This document shows positions 1-13,700 of a stretch of DNA of 64,000 nt, piece by piece. Source of the DNA: Mactromeris polynyma. Lineage: Eukaryota > Mollusca > Bivalvia > Venerida > Mactridae. Both the position numbers and the translations under genes were made by a program. The notes beneath the pieces were generated by a model. The model saw only the letters and a program-made list of their open reading frames with translations, had not been told where the DNA came from and made no database searches. How positions within the stretch are numbered: position 1 is the first letter of the stretch; each line of letters opens with the position of its first letter. The stretch lies in contig JASFXZ010000001.1 in assembly GCA_032209605.1 (NCBI GenBank), positions 47,248,619-47,312,618 of the forward strand, read 5' to 3'.

Positions 1-700
1 CATACAGCATAATTTCACAGTTGACTAATTGTCTATATGTACCTTTGGCTTTCTACACATCAAGTATTACAAATACATGTATATACATGGTATTTTATTG
101 AAATGTAAGTTAACATTTTCTCAGACAATGTATAGACAGCGATAATGCACAATTCGCTCACAGACATTGATATATTCTGCATAATAGCAGTGAAATATAT
201 TCATGCATAAAGGCCAGGTTCAGTTTAAATTTTTATAAGCTATAATAGCATTTCCGAAGTTCAAGTAGGTCTCCACAAGAATTGATCAGTAAGCATATGC
301 AAAAGATAGAACTTTTATTTGAAGTGTTCGAATTTAAATCTGACAGAGAATTTGATATTGCTAATAAATATCACCCCAGGGGTTACATGCTGAATTTGAA
401 TATATTGGTACATGTAGTAACATAATAGACAAGATACACAACAAATATGGCAATTATTAAATTTAAACAAGAGGGCCATGATGGCTCAGGTGAGCTAAAA
501 ATACAGATAACTGTTGAAGGAGATGAAAGTGAAAAGGATAATCTTACAAGTCTATAATTATTAGAAGTGTCCAGGAATACCACTAACATAAATAACAAAG
601 GCCTAAGTGTAAGTGTATTTTGTGCTATAATTTTGTGACACGCTTGTACAACAATCTTTGCACATATGACGGCAAAACATTTCAAAGAGACAAAACAATT
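1..700. other. Non-coding, probably MBD2/3 intron or flank
   Basis: AT-rich sequence with no supported exon. The MBD2/3 gene is read on the minus strand and must continue beyond its exon 2 at 2831, so this stretch is probably intronic. A short fragment near 470-500 (gggccatgatggctcaggtg) resembles a repeat seen again near 40220-40245, where GGTGAGCTAAA also occurs. Nothing else is recognised. Confidence 0.4.
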
Positions 701-711
701 AAAAACCTTGC

Positions 712-1451
712 GCCGCCATAGCCATGTTATTGATACAGTGTAACCTGCCCGTAACAACACCAAATGATGCCGCCATAGCCATGTTATTGATACAGTGTAA
801 CCTGCCTGTAACAACACCAAATGATGCCGCCATAGCCATGTTATTGATACAGTGTAACCTGCCGTAACAACACCAAATGATGCCGCCATAGCCATGTTAT
901 TGATACAGTGTAACCTGCCCGTAACAACACCAAATGATGCCGCCATAGCCATGTTATTGATACAGTGTAACCTGCCCGTAACAACACCAAATGATGCTGC
1001 CATAGCCATGTTATTGATACAGTGTAACCTGCCTGTAACAACACCAAATGATGCCGCCATAGCCATGTTATTGATACAGTGTAACCTGCCTGTAACAACA
1101 CCAAATGATGCCGCCATAGCCATGTTATTGATACAGTGTAACCTGCCCGTAACAACACCAAAGGATCCGCCATAGCCATGTTATTGATACAGTGTAACCT
1201 GCCCGTAACAACACCAAATGATGCCGCCATAGCCATGTTATTGATACAGTGTAACCTGCCCGTAACAACACCAAATGGTGCCGCCATAGCCATGTTATTG
1301 ATACAGTGTAACCTGCCCGTAACAACACCAAATGATGCCGCCATAGCCATGTTATTGATACAGTGTAACCTGCCCGTAACAACACCAAATGATGCCGCCA
1401 TAGCCATGTTATTGATACAGTGTAACCTGCCCATAACAACACCAAATGGGA
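712..1451. repeat. 57-bp minisatellite, about 13 copies
   Basis: Tandem array with a 57-bp unit containing GCCATGTTATTGATACAGTG and AACCTGCC(C/T)GTAACAACACC. Because 57 is a multiple of three, several frames stay open on both strands and give repetitive pseudo-ORFs of 90-250 codons. Single-base and 3-base indels between copies (near 862 and 1163) switch the open frame, which argues against coding. It lies left of MBD2/3 exon 2 and is probably intronic to that gene. Confidence 0.95.
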
Positions 1452-2830
1452 TAAATGCAGGTTGTTGGAGTTAGCAGTTTTTCATGTGTCATTGAATATT
1501 CTACAGACTTCATGTGCAAGATGACTACTGGTATATAGGCAATACAGCCTACCCTGGAATTGTCATTTTAAGGTCGGCAGGAAGGAAAATACATGTTTAC
1601 ATACATATTATTTCTTCAAAACACTTTTCAACTTTGTCATCATTGAATTTACTTCAGAGAGCTATGTGTGTACATGTTAATACTTGGGTGTCGTAAGAAA
1701 GACTAAATCGGGAAAATACATGCAATTCTTCAATAATTTAACCAAATAATTGCTAATAAATTGTACAATTACTACACTGAGAAGCAACAAACCAATTAAG
1801 TGACAGATAAAGAGGTGAGAATTAAATAGGATAAGTGTTGATAAATGTGACCAACAAACAGAGCCGAATGTTCCGTTAGAAAGGCTTCGTTATCAACAGT
1901 GTATCAAATCAAAATTTAGTGGTACTGTTGCCAGAACCTTCAGGGTTATATCGGGTATGGCAGGTTGTCATTATGACTAGTTTTTCATGAAAGGCAGTTT
2001 ATACTGCTTAACGTCACTATGTAAAACAACAATGCTGAAATTATAGCAAACAAAGAACATTGTAAATGTGATTGCTTAGAAATAATTTGTTCAGTGCAAG
2101 CACTTAATTGCAGCATACACATAGTGACATACATTAAAAAACAGCTCACAAAGATCAGTGGTGCCATACAAAACTCAACATTGCACTGCATAAATCACAA
2201 TTGACAAAGACAATCTAGAGCTTTTAAACTGCTCAAGTGCTGGAGATCAGATTCGGAGTTAAAATGAAACTAGTATTAAAATGACTCTAGTGCATATGAA
2301 AAAAGAAACAGGCAGACTTCTTTTGCAGGGTTTTCCCACAAACTTTTCAAATTGGGGTCCCATAAACCCCAACTCAGCCATTTTAGGAGTCCCTGATAAT
2401 TTTTGAGGGTCCAACAGTGACCAATTAATGACAAAATGAAGATAAATCGCTGGACATATTAAATGTTACAAGATGCCAATTATGCAATCGCCAGAATGAT
2501 ACTGATAAATTTAGTTACTAAAAAGAACTGGAAAAAATGCAAAGAATATATCTAAAATGCTGTTCGTGTGATCAATGTTGCGGGTCCTTGGGAAGCACAG
2601 TCAGTTGTAAATGTGATTTCTACATCTAATAATTATGTCAGTGTTGCAGAAAACCTGTGTCCCGGCAATCCCTGGTTCTGCTTTCACCCCTCAACTTCAG
2701 TTCAAGATAGTCATATGTTAAATCAAAAAATAAAAGTATGGTATAGTACCAAACAAAGCAATACATGTTCATGCCTCATGGAAAAATTTTAATTTGAACA
2801 AAAAGGTGCACATCAGCACAACACACAAAC
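1452..2830. other. Probable MBD2/3 intron, with repeat fragment
   Basis: No exon was recognised. The part near 2325-2425 (GCAGGGTTTTCCCAC, then GGGGTCCCATAAACCCC and AGGAGTCCCTGATAA) belongs to a dispersed repeat also found at 7955-8167 and 26255-26640. The remainder is AT-rich and unrecognised. Confidence 0.4.
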
Positions 2831-4507
2831 CTCTGGCATAGTCATATGATGATCCTTTGTGGCGCTTACTTTTTCTATGAGAACTACTGATAATTTTTCC
2901 AGTTCTAAAATCGAATGAACTCAGATCAAATGCATCTCCAAGGTATCGAGACAAATGTGGCTTGCTGCGCACCCTTACTCCATCCGGACTGAAATAAATA
3001 GATTGCAATTATGCACCATGTCAAACATGAGGAAACATTCTATATTTATCAAGCCTTCAAGGGTTACCCTAACATCCATCACAAATTTACCTTTTTCAGA
3101 ACAACTGATCCACTTGCAAATAGTAAACCATTGGTCAGTAGGTTTGAAATGTATTAATTAGCAATACCATCTTTGATTGGCCTATTTGTAATTTTGTTAT
3201 AAATCATCTTGCATTTAAATACACCCTCTAAGGCTTCTGAAGTTCTGTCAATAAAAATACTTATAAATAAAAAAAGCCGTATGTATACTACTAAAGATTA
3301 ATAACATTGGTAAGGTTTGTCAACACTTTCACAGAAACTTTTATTTTTTGTAATGTAGACATATATAACACTAACAGTAACAGCATTCTTTGTGCTGTAA
3401 TCAAGTAATGACACAATCCATAAACACGAGTATAGTAATACTTCTACTTCTACCAGTTACTGGCCACGTTCAACTGGTTGAACATTATTGCCAGGGGTTG
3501 CGCAAAAAAGGAAAGATATGAAATAAAGTGAGAGTGTATGTACAGTGAGAGGTTAAAAATAAAAGAGTACTTAGGAGTCTAGATAAAGAGTTTGGCAAGT
3601 TGGGCCTTGAAGGCGTCAACTGTGCCTACTGATAGTGTCGGGAGGAAGACTATTCCACTCCTTGATTGTACGTGGGAAGAAGGATTGTTGTCGGTAGCTG
3701 GAGGTGCAGTGAGGGATCTGGAAGGAGTGGGCTGAAGAGTATCTGGAGAGTCGTGTTGGGGGTAGAAGATGGTCTGCTTTATTGACTGCGATTAGATTGT
3801 TTACTATTTTGAAGAAGAGGAGTTGTAATAAGTATGGCACATAACCAACTGAGCAAAACAGGCAATCATCTAACATGCACACTACACTTAGATTATAGGG
3901 GAAAAGATTGCCTGAGGTGAGACTCTAACACACAACTCCCTCAACAAAAGTATGGAGCTGTATCAACAGTGCCGAGTTAAACCAAATGGAAAAGGTGCAC
4001 CCAATGTGGGGCTCGAACCCACAAACCATGAAAACACTAGTAGTGCTCAACCGATTTAGTGAACCAACCAGCCGTCTACTCCATTCTTCACTCTTCCTCC
4101 TTCAGCCTTTTAGACCCAACCACCGCTTCCGCCATTAAAGTAAAATCAAAGGGAAGAGCACCAAATGTTGGGCTCGAACCCACAACCACTCAAACTAGCA
4201 TGGCACAATACCGCCCGAGTTCACTGGGCAGCCGTCTTACCCCACACCACCACAGATCAAATAAGCCCGAAGTATAAACCCATTGCAACATTATGATTTA
4301 ACTGTTTAACTGAAGTCTGATTATTTTGCATAAATTTGAGAAAAATATTCACCAGCTTCTCTTATCAAAAAGGGAATTTCACCAAAAAAATTCATACCTG
4401 ATGTAGTAAACGTCTGTCTTTCCAGCAGACAGTCCGCATTGTCTCACACATTCCTCTCTTATCCAACCAGGCGGCAATCCAGGAACATTCCCAGACCTTT
4501 TGTCCAT
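2831..4507 (-). CDS. MBD2/3: Methyl-CpG-binding domain protein MBD2/3 (5' part; gene continues off the left edge)
   Basis: Two coding exons on the minus strand, 4507-4398 (start codon at 4507) and 2988-2831, joined through an AG|T serine codon with consensus splice sites (CAG|GTATG and TTTCAG|). Together they encode the whole MBD fold: PGLPPGWIREECVRQCGLSAG, then DVYYIS|PDGVRVRSKPHLSRYLGDAF, then DLSSFDFRTGK, which is the MBD2/MBD3 signature. In this family the protein binds methylated CpG and is a subunit of the NuRD remodelling and deacetylase complex in the nucleus. The residues that contact methyl-CpG in MBD2 are present here as Arg22, Tyr34 and Arg44; mammalian MBD3 has Phe at the Tyr34 position. 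Exon 2 ends in phase 1 at a GTTTGT donor. The exons for the NuRD-interacting part are not in the window. The first Met is chosen because it begins the family-typical short N-terminus. Confidence 0.9.
3583..3890 (-). pseudogene. 3' fragment of a LINE reverse-transcriptase ORF
   Basis: Minus-strand open stretch ending with the C-terminal signature of CR1/Jockey-type ORFs: FFPRTIKEWNSLP, then after a frameshift VDAFKAQLAKLFI and a stop. The intact LINE at 45472-48633 ends in the corresponding way (FFPRTVRYWNSLP, then LDAFKEGL). No RT core is left. It lies in intron 1 of MBD2/3. Confidence 0.7.
3915..4275 (-). repeat. Two tRNA-like SINE heads in tandem
   Basis: On the minus strand, two units (about 4060-3985 and 4245-4145) each carry an A-box-like start and a Pol III B box (GTGGGTTCGAGCCC) followed by a short CACATTGGGTGC-type 3' side. 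The two units share the CGAACCCACAA stretch seen on the plus strand and adjoining sequence. Folding is too imperfect for working tRNAs, so tRNA-derived SINE sequence is the best reading. Confidence 0.55.
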
Positions 4508-4530
4508 TTTGTGTACAACCGGAAGTTATT
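4505..4530 (-). promoter_or_regulatory. ETS-like motif just upstream of the MBD2/3 start
   Basis: On the minus strand AACTTCCGGT lies at 4527-4518, about 11-20 bases before the MBD2/3 start codon. It fits an ETS-family core (CTTCCGG), which is common near start sites of housekeeping genes in animals. No TATA box is evident. Motif match only. Confidence 0.3.
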
Positions 4531-4539
4531 GAATTGCAG

Positions 4540-7500
4540 AATGTTTAAATGCCGCACTCGTCCGGATAACCGGTACTGTACGGGACTGACCAATTAAAGA
4601 ACCGTCTGCTAGTAAGAATTTTGAAATTGCATCACTTTCTGTTAATTTGTGTAGTTTATGTGTGCTGTTATCGAACACAATTCTGTAGCAGTAATTACTA
4701 AGTGTAGTTGCACTCCAGACAATACTTTTGACTTCATTCCATACCAACCTTTCTTCCAGTTTTGGAATTTATGTTTGTTTTAAACAAAAATGGCACATCA
4801 GATATCGCCTAATTGAATTTTTTCTTCAGGTTTGTTTAGTCAGTTTGATGAGCCATGTTTAAGATAAATAACCTGGCAAAAATCTCAACTGAGATCGATC
4901 TCAAACTGAGGCTCAAAATTTCAAGATCTTATATTTTGATTGATAAATGCTTTAGTCAGGAAAGTCGATACATAAACTAGATTCAGACATAATGTCACCA
5001 TTATCTATGCTGAGACTGGTTGTATCATATTTTTCTTTATTACACTAAATATAAAATATTCAATGTAGAAATAATATGTCAATTTGCAGTTTTCAGAAAG
5101 CGTGGCCTGATAACAGGATCCAGTTCATCTCTAAGATTTAAGGTGGATTGGAAAGCATGTGGATGAATGGTAGAATCAGAACTTGCAGTAAAGATTTTAC
5201 ATTCTGGTGCTAGCTGGGTAGACGTGTAGTGCATTTGTACAGATACATAATTGTGTTTAACTAGACCTCAATCAAGTAAGTTATAATGTAGATGGCAAAA
5301 ATTCAATCTCAGGAAGTATATTAAGCAGTCTTAATTTGGTTCATGCTTCCACGGTTAGATAATGTAACATCCAATTTACTGCTATATTGTGACAGAAATC
5401 CATCGCAGAGGAGTGCCATGGTGTAGTGATTAGGGTTTTTGGCTACTGGATCGAAGGGGTACAATCTCCAGTCGTGCCACTCACCTTGGAGTGTCCTAAG
5501 GCTTAAGACTTTACTCTGTATTGTGACTGGCACTGGTTGCTGGGAAGGAAAGTAAATGTTCTTATATCTGATGATTCTGAAATGTAGATAGTCTTATTTT
5601 TTGTCCATATGTACTAAAATAATAGTTTAGAGAAAATTTAATCTCAATGCCTTCATGCAGTCGTACTCTACAACACTGCATCATAACTTTTCTTAAAATT
5701 TCTTGGAAATGCAAAACAAGAGTCCAATACAGGTATTACCCACTTTCACGCTAACTCAGTGCGTGGTACAGGATAGAAAATACCCCTATCGGACACTTGT
5801 ATTTGTGGTTTTGGAACTTTGTAAGAAAAGTAACAATTAATACAGTGTTGTTGAGTACATCTGTATGATGGCATTTACCAACAATTATCTCGTATTTTCA
5901 ACTAAGCATATTTTGACATAAATCAAGACTATCTACCTCTATATTGCACACATGTTTGTCGTTGGAAAGCTCTAAACAGCTAATGTTTCATGGTTCACAA
6001 ACGCGATGCAAAACATATCTTACCTTTAACCTTATCACAAACAAAGACAATGTTATGCTTTCAAATATTTTTATACTATTGTTCAACAAAACATTAAGGA
6101 GAGTTAATTACAACAAAATACAGAAATACACATGAAATAACCCAAGAAAACTATGATCGCGTCTTAGCTTAAAATAATTAAATTACATGTGGTAATAAAT
6201 ATCTAAAAATGGTGACAATACACGCATACATAGATACCAAAAATCTAATGAGGAATAGGCGTATATTTATTTGTATTCAGGATTCATCCACAGGGGCTAG
6301 TAAAAATCTTCAGGAGTCCTCTATGTAATATCGTTAAACACAATGGATTTTACTCACAATGATTGTAACTAACTCCTGTGGATTCAATACAACACTTAAC
6401 AGCTTCTACAATCTTATTATTATATCAATATCCAGTTACAACCGTATTGCAATGAATTCTTGGTATCCATCTTTACAAACTCACATATTTCTCTACAGAA
6501 CAAAATGACTTAACTACAATAAAGTCAAAACAAAAGTGACTCAAAACACAATAAGCAACCAATTCCAATTTTCCTAACATAGATCAAAACAATGTTTGGT
6601 CAAACCTTATTTGAACAATGTTCCTTTTTTCAAGACTTTATTGCTAGAGTAACAATTCACACTTATTCAATCATCTTAAGTTATAAGTAACGATAATTAA
6701 TATTTAATTTCAACTCTCAACTATTGCTTGTTATGTATACAGATCGCAAAGTAGGGCCAGGTGCCATGGTTATGATGTCGGCAACAAGATAATTATTTAT
6801 ATATCAGCACTGTGTGTAAGTATGTTAAATAACGTATGTATTCATTTTATTATCATAATTACACATTTTTCATAATATAACTCAACAATTTTCAACACAA
6901 ATAATGTTAACTGTATTTAAGCTTAAAAATTCTATTTAAAACGTGTCCATTTGTTTAATAAATGCAATGATGAACAATCAAATCCATGTGCAGTTATATA
7001 CTGTATATATATTTACAAACAAAATGAAGAAGACAAGTATATGTGTTGCTACATATATGGTCTCTACTCCCACACATAGTTTTCTACAAAGCTCTAAACA
7101 GTAAGGTCACACTATACCAATAAATATCCAGAACACAGATGCTTGAGTTTATGTACCCCAGTAACTACATGAACGAACCACATTTCCGATGACTGCAATG
7201 GAACATTAAGATTTTTGTGATTTTTCTATGAAAACCATCAAAATCTGAGACTGTATAATTTACATTCTAAATACAGTACAGGGTTATAATAATTATGACA
7301 TGATTAGCAGCTTTCACTGGAGGTATAACCATCAAAATAAACTACTTGGACTCTGTAGTATTTGCAAATTTTTGAACATAAGGGGAGATTACCCCATGGA
7401 GTTTTAGCATACAATATTGAAGTGCTGTTACATTTTTAAATGTGAATCTGAAATGTTGTATCAAACTTTGCCTTTAGGTTCTCCAGCTATAGCGAGAAGG

Positions 7501-10500
7501 TCACTATGGTATCAACTTTTAATGTACAAAAATGTATATCCAATGGTTCTGATTCAAAATGGCACACCATTATTGAACATTAGTATTGTATTCATCTATC
7601 AACATTCTCTTCAGCTCACAACTCATGCATGATATATTTGGTCCCATTGAGGCATGAGAATATGCCATTTATCTGCAAACTTATAACATTAAAAATATCA
7701 TTTTGGTTATTTATACATTAACATAAAAACAACTTTCATCAAGTATCATTTATACAGAAACAAATCAGCCAGGTTTCAACAACAGCAGTACTGTACAATA
7801 TACATTTTGCATATCATGCAAAAAGAGTAGAATTATTTCATTTCACTGGACTTTTGAAACTCAATATGGATACAGATGACTTCAAATGGAGAACTACCCA
7901 GCAGTACAGCAGCCCAAGCATAAAATCATGATAAATCATTAGTTCCTAAACAGAGATTTCCCTGATGCAGACATCTGGAGTCCCTGACTCCCTTTTCTTT
8001 CTAAGGACTCCCATTTTCAACTTCCTGTGCATCCCTTGGACCCCTCAAATAAACTTTTGTCAAATATAAACTGTGTATCTGCTACCCTACAAATTTACTA
8101 AGGACCCCCAATTTGTCAAACAAGAGGGTCCAAGGACCCTAGCTGAAAAATCCTAGGATAACCCTGCTTAATTTTATTTCACGAACTTGCATGCTGAATC
8201 ATGTACACATTTGCTTTTACCTAGCATTCCTTTTCATTCACATAATACATCATTTTCCAACTATCTATTTCAGAATATAAGAACCCCATACATACTGAAT
8301 TTTCAACAGACAGACAATTCTGTACTGTACAAGTGTGGAGAAAAAAACCAATCAGAAATGGATTAACAAGATGTACAAATCCCCAAAATACGCTCAAACC
8401 TTATCATCACATGACCTTCGATAATACATTGAAAAAATGCTGAAACACACAAGCGAAAAACAGACTGTAAGTTGAAACATGTACATAGGAGCTAAATAGG
8501 GCATATTCCACTCCTTGGATATACAATACAGTTTTATTACTATAACTCTCAGACCTCTGAAATATATTAACAAGCTAATCAATTTCAAACAGAAATGATA
8601 ATTAACAATAATGATTATGAATTGAATGATAATTTTACAATCAAATGACGAACAATGATAATTTAACACATTTACAATCTTCACAATACACAATCTTTGT
8701 TCAGTACAGGTTTACATAAAGTCGACAGGCAAGCATATACAGACTCTACAGATAAATCTCATCATTTGACTAAATGACTGGATGAAATACAATAAAGATT
8801 AAAGAATGTACAATCAAAACAGCAAACTTAGGAGTTCAATACTTCTTTAATTAAATGACTTTCAACATGAAGACTACAACTTTTGGAATGTGTGCATCAA
8901 TCACAAACTAATGGGTGATTTCTTCAGACAGATCTGCTAAGAAAGTGGCAACCGTGATTAAGTCTTTAATCAAGTACTGCAACTGTATGTCATGTCTCTA
9001 CAGGCTGGCAGGACACCAATGCTCAATTATCACATAAACACTTGCAACACATTTCAACCAAGCTTGCCTCATACATAGCAGTCTTCCTATATTTTGTTAA
9101 AATTCAAAACAAGCTGACATCAACATTTCTACTCAATTCAATCTGTTAGACAAAAGGAGTCACAGAAAAAATGATTTGTCACATACTGACTGTACAATGA
9201 TTGCATCAGATTTTTACCAAAAAGAACACCTTTATGTGAACATATCTGGTTTGAAATTTTCAGTCTCAAGTGTTAAGAAGATGTGTGCATAGCATAAATG
9301 TTAAACACAAAAGTCTATCATTAAATTAACACTAAAATCATTGCTACAAAATGCACCAAATAGTCAGAACAATGAAAGAATGTGTGAATAAATCTTACAG
9401 ACATGAACATTTGTGGTAATTCAACTGACATACTGATCCAAGCTAAGCTCTATACATGCAAGCATTCTTAATTATAGTATCTTTGTCAAAATTTAATCAA
9501 TGATTTGCCGGTCCAGATATACAAATGTATATTAAATGTAACTTGATATGCACAATTAACAAATGTTCTTTTCAATTATTTCAACACTTCACATCAGAAA
9601 TTATTATCAAACGTTGGTACATCTCAATAGTGCAGATAATAAAGGAATATAAAATCACACCATTTTTACATATGCACAATAATGTTGAAAATCTTTTTAT
9701 AAATTTACAAGAAATGGGTGCACAGAAGTTCTTTACATGCACGAATGTTGAGCCCTTTGGCCATCAATCCTTGATATCTTAATTATAATCAAATATCACA
9801 TCTTATCTTGTTATACTTAACAAAAACGTGCTAATTGAAATTGTAAGAATGAAATGGCATTCTCATGTGAACCCTTTACATGACAAAATGACAAATAAGA
9901 ATGAAACCTGTAGTCAACATTCGTTGAATAACAAGACCATACAAGTATAATATTAAGTATTTGTGCAACAACATTCTTAATAACTGACAATAGCAGTGTG
10001 ACAAGCCAACATTTTTGGACCATTTTGCAAAAAATATATTACTTAAGACTGAAGCATGGAAATCATTAGATTTTTAGAGTACTAGTAACAGACATTAAAT
10101 GAAGTGTATTTTGTTGACCGTGTTGATACAATACAGCCTACTTGAATATTTATTGTACATACCAGTGACTCAGTATTTAAAAAGTGCCCAAAATACAGTA
10201 GACCTTATTCCCTACATGGCTATTTTATTTTGCAAAATGGTCCTATGGTTTTTATGGCAATAAGAAATGAACCCAAAGTATTTTTAACTAAAACCAAACA
10301 ATGAAACATTAAAACAATGTGAAATATGTGACTATACAAATTTACATCATATATTCCTATAAATATACACATGTACACACACCGCAATAAAAAATGTTTT
10401 TGGTTAAATTACTGTCCATGTAATGAAGCATCTTAGTCATTGAACTGATACACAACAGCTGCATGAAGCCGGATGCAAGATTTTAAAACATGCAACATTA

Positions 10501-10773
10501 CAATTTGACTGGAATAAATGTTAACTTGACAAATATTAGATACACTACAATAAGCTGGCATACTTGTACAAAGAAAATTGAAGAAAAAATGTGCTGAGAC
10601 AACTCGGTGCCAGCTGATGTATGATGGACATGATCCTTATAACCCATGTTCCTAAGCTCTCTAATGTACAGCTACTGAATCCAGCAGCCATCAATAGGTA
10701 TAAGTCTTTCACTTATCACATTTTCAAAGTAAACACAATTGACTCGCACTTTCCACTTAATCTATGAACGATA
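4540..10773. other. Intergenic and/or long SCAMP 3' UTR
   Basis: About 6 kb with no supported coding exon. It lies between the SCAMP stop codon (10774, minus strand) and the MBD2/3 start, so the right part is expected to hold the SCAMP 3' UTR, whose end cannot be placed by eye. A tRNA-like stretch lies at about 5415-5540 (plus strand, GGTGTAGTGATTAGGG with a GATCGAAGGGG B-box-like part). A dispersed repeat lies at 7955-8167. The rest is AT-rich and unrecognised. Confidence 0.5.
7955..8167. repeat. Dispersed repeat (copy 2 of 3)
   Basis: Shares long blocks with 26255-26640 and partly with 2325-2425: CCTTTTCTTTCTAGGGACTC-like text, CCCTCAAATAAACTTTTGT, GGACCCCCAA(T/C)TTGTCAAAC and AGCTGAAAAATCCTAGG. 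At 26255-26640 the same blocks are split by about 130 bp of unrelated DNA. Class not known; no coding capacity seen. Confidence 0.6.
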
Positions 10774-13700
10774 CTAATACTTTCCACCACTGCCACCACC
10801 AGTGCCATATTGTGATGCGGCACCCCTGACTGCACCCTGGGCTGCTGATGAGGCAGCGCTAGAAACACCACTCTGGACTGCTTCATTCTTCATGACTCCG
10901 GTAGCAAACTCCTGCTGAGCTTTGGCAAAGCTGGCGCCTGTGCTCCTGTAAATTCTGTGAACCTGTCAATATAAAACATGAATGTTAGGAAAATATTTAC
11001 AAGGAATCAGACCAGGCTAGCTTGTGAAAACTGGTCTGGTCTGGATTTGAAACTGGCAACAGAAACCTTATATTCATTTTTACTCTTTATTAATCCATTA
11101 CTCCATATGACTTTTATTGGATTTCAGGGGTTCCATTTGACCCTTGAGTTGACCCTTTGGCCCCTGGAAGTTCCAAATAGCCACATTTTGACCCTCAGGA
11201 TTCCGGCTGAAGGATCAATTGTTTAGCTAATGTGACTATAAAATGGTAAAATCTGGTCATAAATGATCAAAATGACCGTTGTGATTCAGCACCTAGTGGA
11301 ACCCCTGGATTGTTTAGGCTATAAAACATTGTTGCTGTTGTCTGCTTTTTTCAGGATTACTAGTGAGACGTCATCAACATTGTTGATTGCCATTTTGAAA
11401 ATGTTCTTTCTGGGTTATACACAACTGTATCTATGGAGTAAAGGATTAAGCACATGTTTGTTTACATAAAAAACAGAAACCATAGAAGAAACACTCGCAG
11501 ACCAATTTTATCTTAATTTTATAGGCAATTAAAGTACAATCAATTAAAGTACAATCATGTAATTAGATATACAGAATCTGTTCATATATCTGCAGTATAA
11601 CACGTGATTAGCCAGGTCCTATCAATAATTCAAATTAATCACATGATCTCCAGAGCAGAACTCTGAAGCAGTTTAAAATTAAATCTTTAAAATATGTTGT
11701 CATAGATACACCCATATCGTTTCAATAAGACACTATTATAACAAATAACAGGAGAACAAATGAAAAGAAAGACATATAAGAATCATGACAAAAATACAGT
11801 AGAAACTCACATAATAGGATTAATCATGTAACAGGATAAGAAACAGTATTCTTTGCATTAGAAAACAAACACCTAAACAACTTTTATGATTGAAAAACTA
11901 TACAGTAAAACCTCACCTAAAGACCACCTCAAAATTAAGAAATGTAATTTTCTCTATTTGATTATAATTAGGAGAAAATTAATTACTCTCATAAATATCA
12001 ATATCTCAGATAGGTGTCGTTATCAGATGCTTGAGCACTAGGCAATAGGAAGACATGTTTTCAGAGGTCCCAAATGTGGTCTTAATATTGAGGTTTTACT
12101 GTACAAGTCTGGACACTGATAAAAACAATATTAGACAATTGACTGGACTGTATCTTGCTTAGACTGTCCATACACAGCATGTAATTTCAGCTAAGACAAT
12201 AATTATAATGACAAGAAAACTAGCTGACTAGCCAACAACCAACTTGACTAACTACAGCAGACTATCCAATCTATTCAATTTCTGTTTAATATTTTTCACA
12301 TAATAGATTTTGACTGAGCTTAGTTAAATCTGTTGATTGGTCAACTTATGGCCAAGTTATACAAATGATATCTGACTAATACAATACATTGTACACATTT
12401 CTCTGTGCATGGATTTAAAGGGTCATTTGGAAAGGGTAAGCTGGTAAACAAATGTGTATGGTTTAAATGAGATACACAAATATACTGGCTATGAAACACT
12501 TAATTCACTGTTTTCGGTAATCTCAATGGTACGTTCATTTGTTTTTATCAATCTCCAACGATCATTTACAAAAATATATGTACAGAATTCTAACTTTTTT
12601 TGATCTGGTGTTTTTAAAGAAACAAAATGAATGATAGCCAAAAATCAGCAATCCAACTGGTAGTTTGGTTGTTTAACGCCTTTTTCAACTGACTAAGTAA
12701 TGCATGGTGGTCAGTTGACCAAACCAGCAAACATGGGTTACAGACCAGTATTAACATTGACTTCCACAAGCAACTGACAATTTCCCCACAAGAATCAGAG
12801 GTGGAGGACACTTGACTCTTGATGTTATCTTCAGTAAAATTGCCACAGAGTCGACGCACATACCCAGGATTCAAACCTCGAAACAACCTCTCAACAGGCA
12901 ATCGAGCTCACGATCCAAGGCAAAAGGAGAGGGCAATACTGAATATCAAAGAAACAAGCCCAGTTGTATTCCAACAACTTGGACCTTTATTTGTAACAAT
13001 ATGTTATAAGTTGTATTACCGAGGGCAAACATAAAAGTTATCTAGGACAGTAAAACATAAAACCAATCAATAATAATACTTCCTACCTTTATTAACATAA
13101 TAATTTCAGCCGTAGCACAGACTGATAAAAATAGAGCTACGAACATCATGACCGCCCCTGCTGCGGTGTGTTTAGCAATTACTGTTAATGAATTTATCCA
13201 GCCTCTACAAATAAAGAATATATGAGGGAGAATAACAGAGGTGTTTCATACAGAAGTTTGCTAGTACGTAACTATCTAAGGTGTGCCAGAGGACAACCGA
13301 AGGACCTGGAAAAGGTAGGGCAGGAATTCAGTGCACAGAATTTGGCAACTGGGTTATATTTAATAACCTGTTCAACCTGTAAATTGGATAAGAATACAGT
13401 TAATCAATTTCATTAAAGAGAACATGCAAAAAAAGCTTGTAAAATTGAATTTCAACCAAGATAGAGGACACTTCAGCTCGAGATAACTGACGTAATGACA
13501 ATAATCACTGGGCGACATATAGACAGACAGAACATGCAGACCAATATCTAAGACAACATGCACAGAATATAACGTGAGGTTTATATAACCAATCCTGTAG
13601 TAAAGTTAGTTCCAAAAGCAACCAGAGCATCATTAACAACAACTTCCACTTTGTATGACAATTGCAGTTAGACACTGAAGAAAGGAATTCTCTATAGACC

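Noticed and set aside
383..1445. Long repetitive open frames (93-246 codons) over the 57-bp array
   Set aside because: They exist because the unit is a multiple of three; indels shift the frame between copies and both strands are open.
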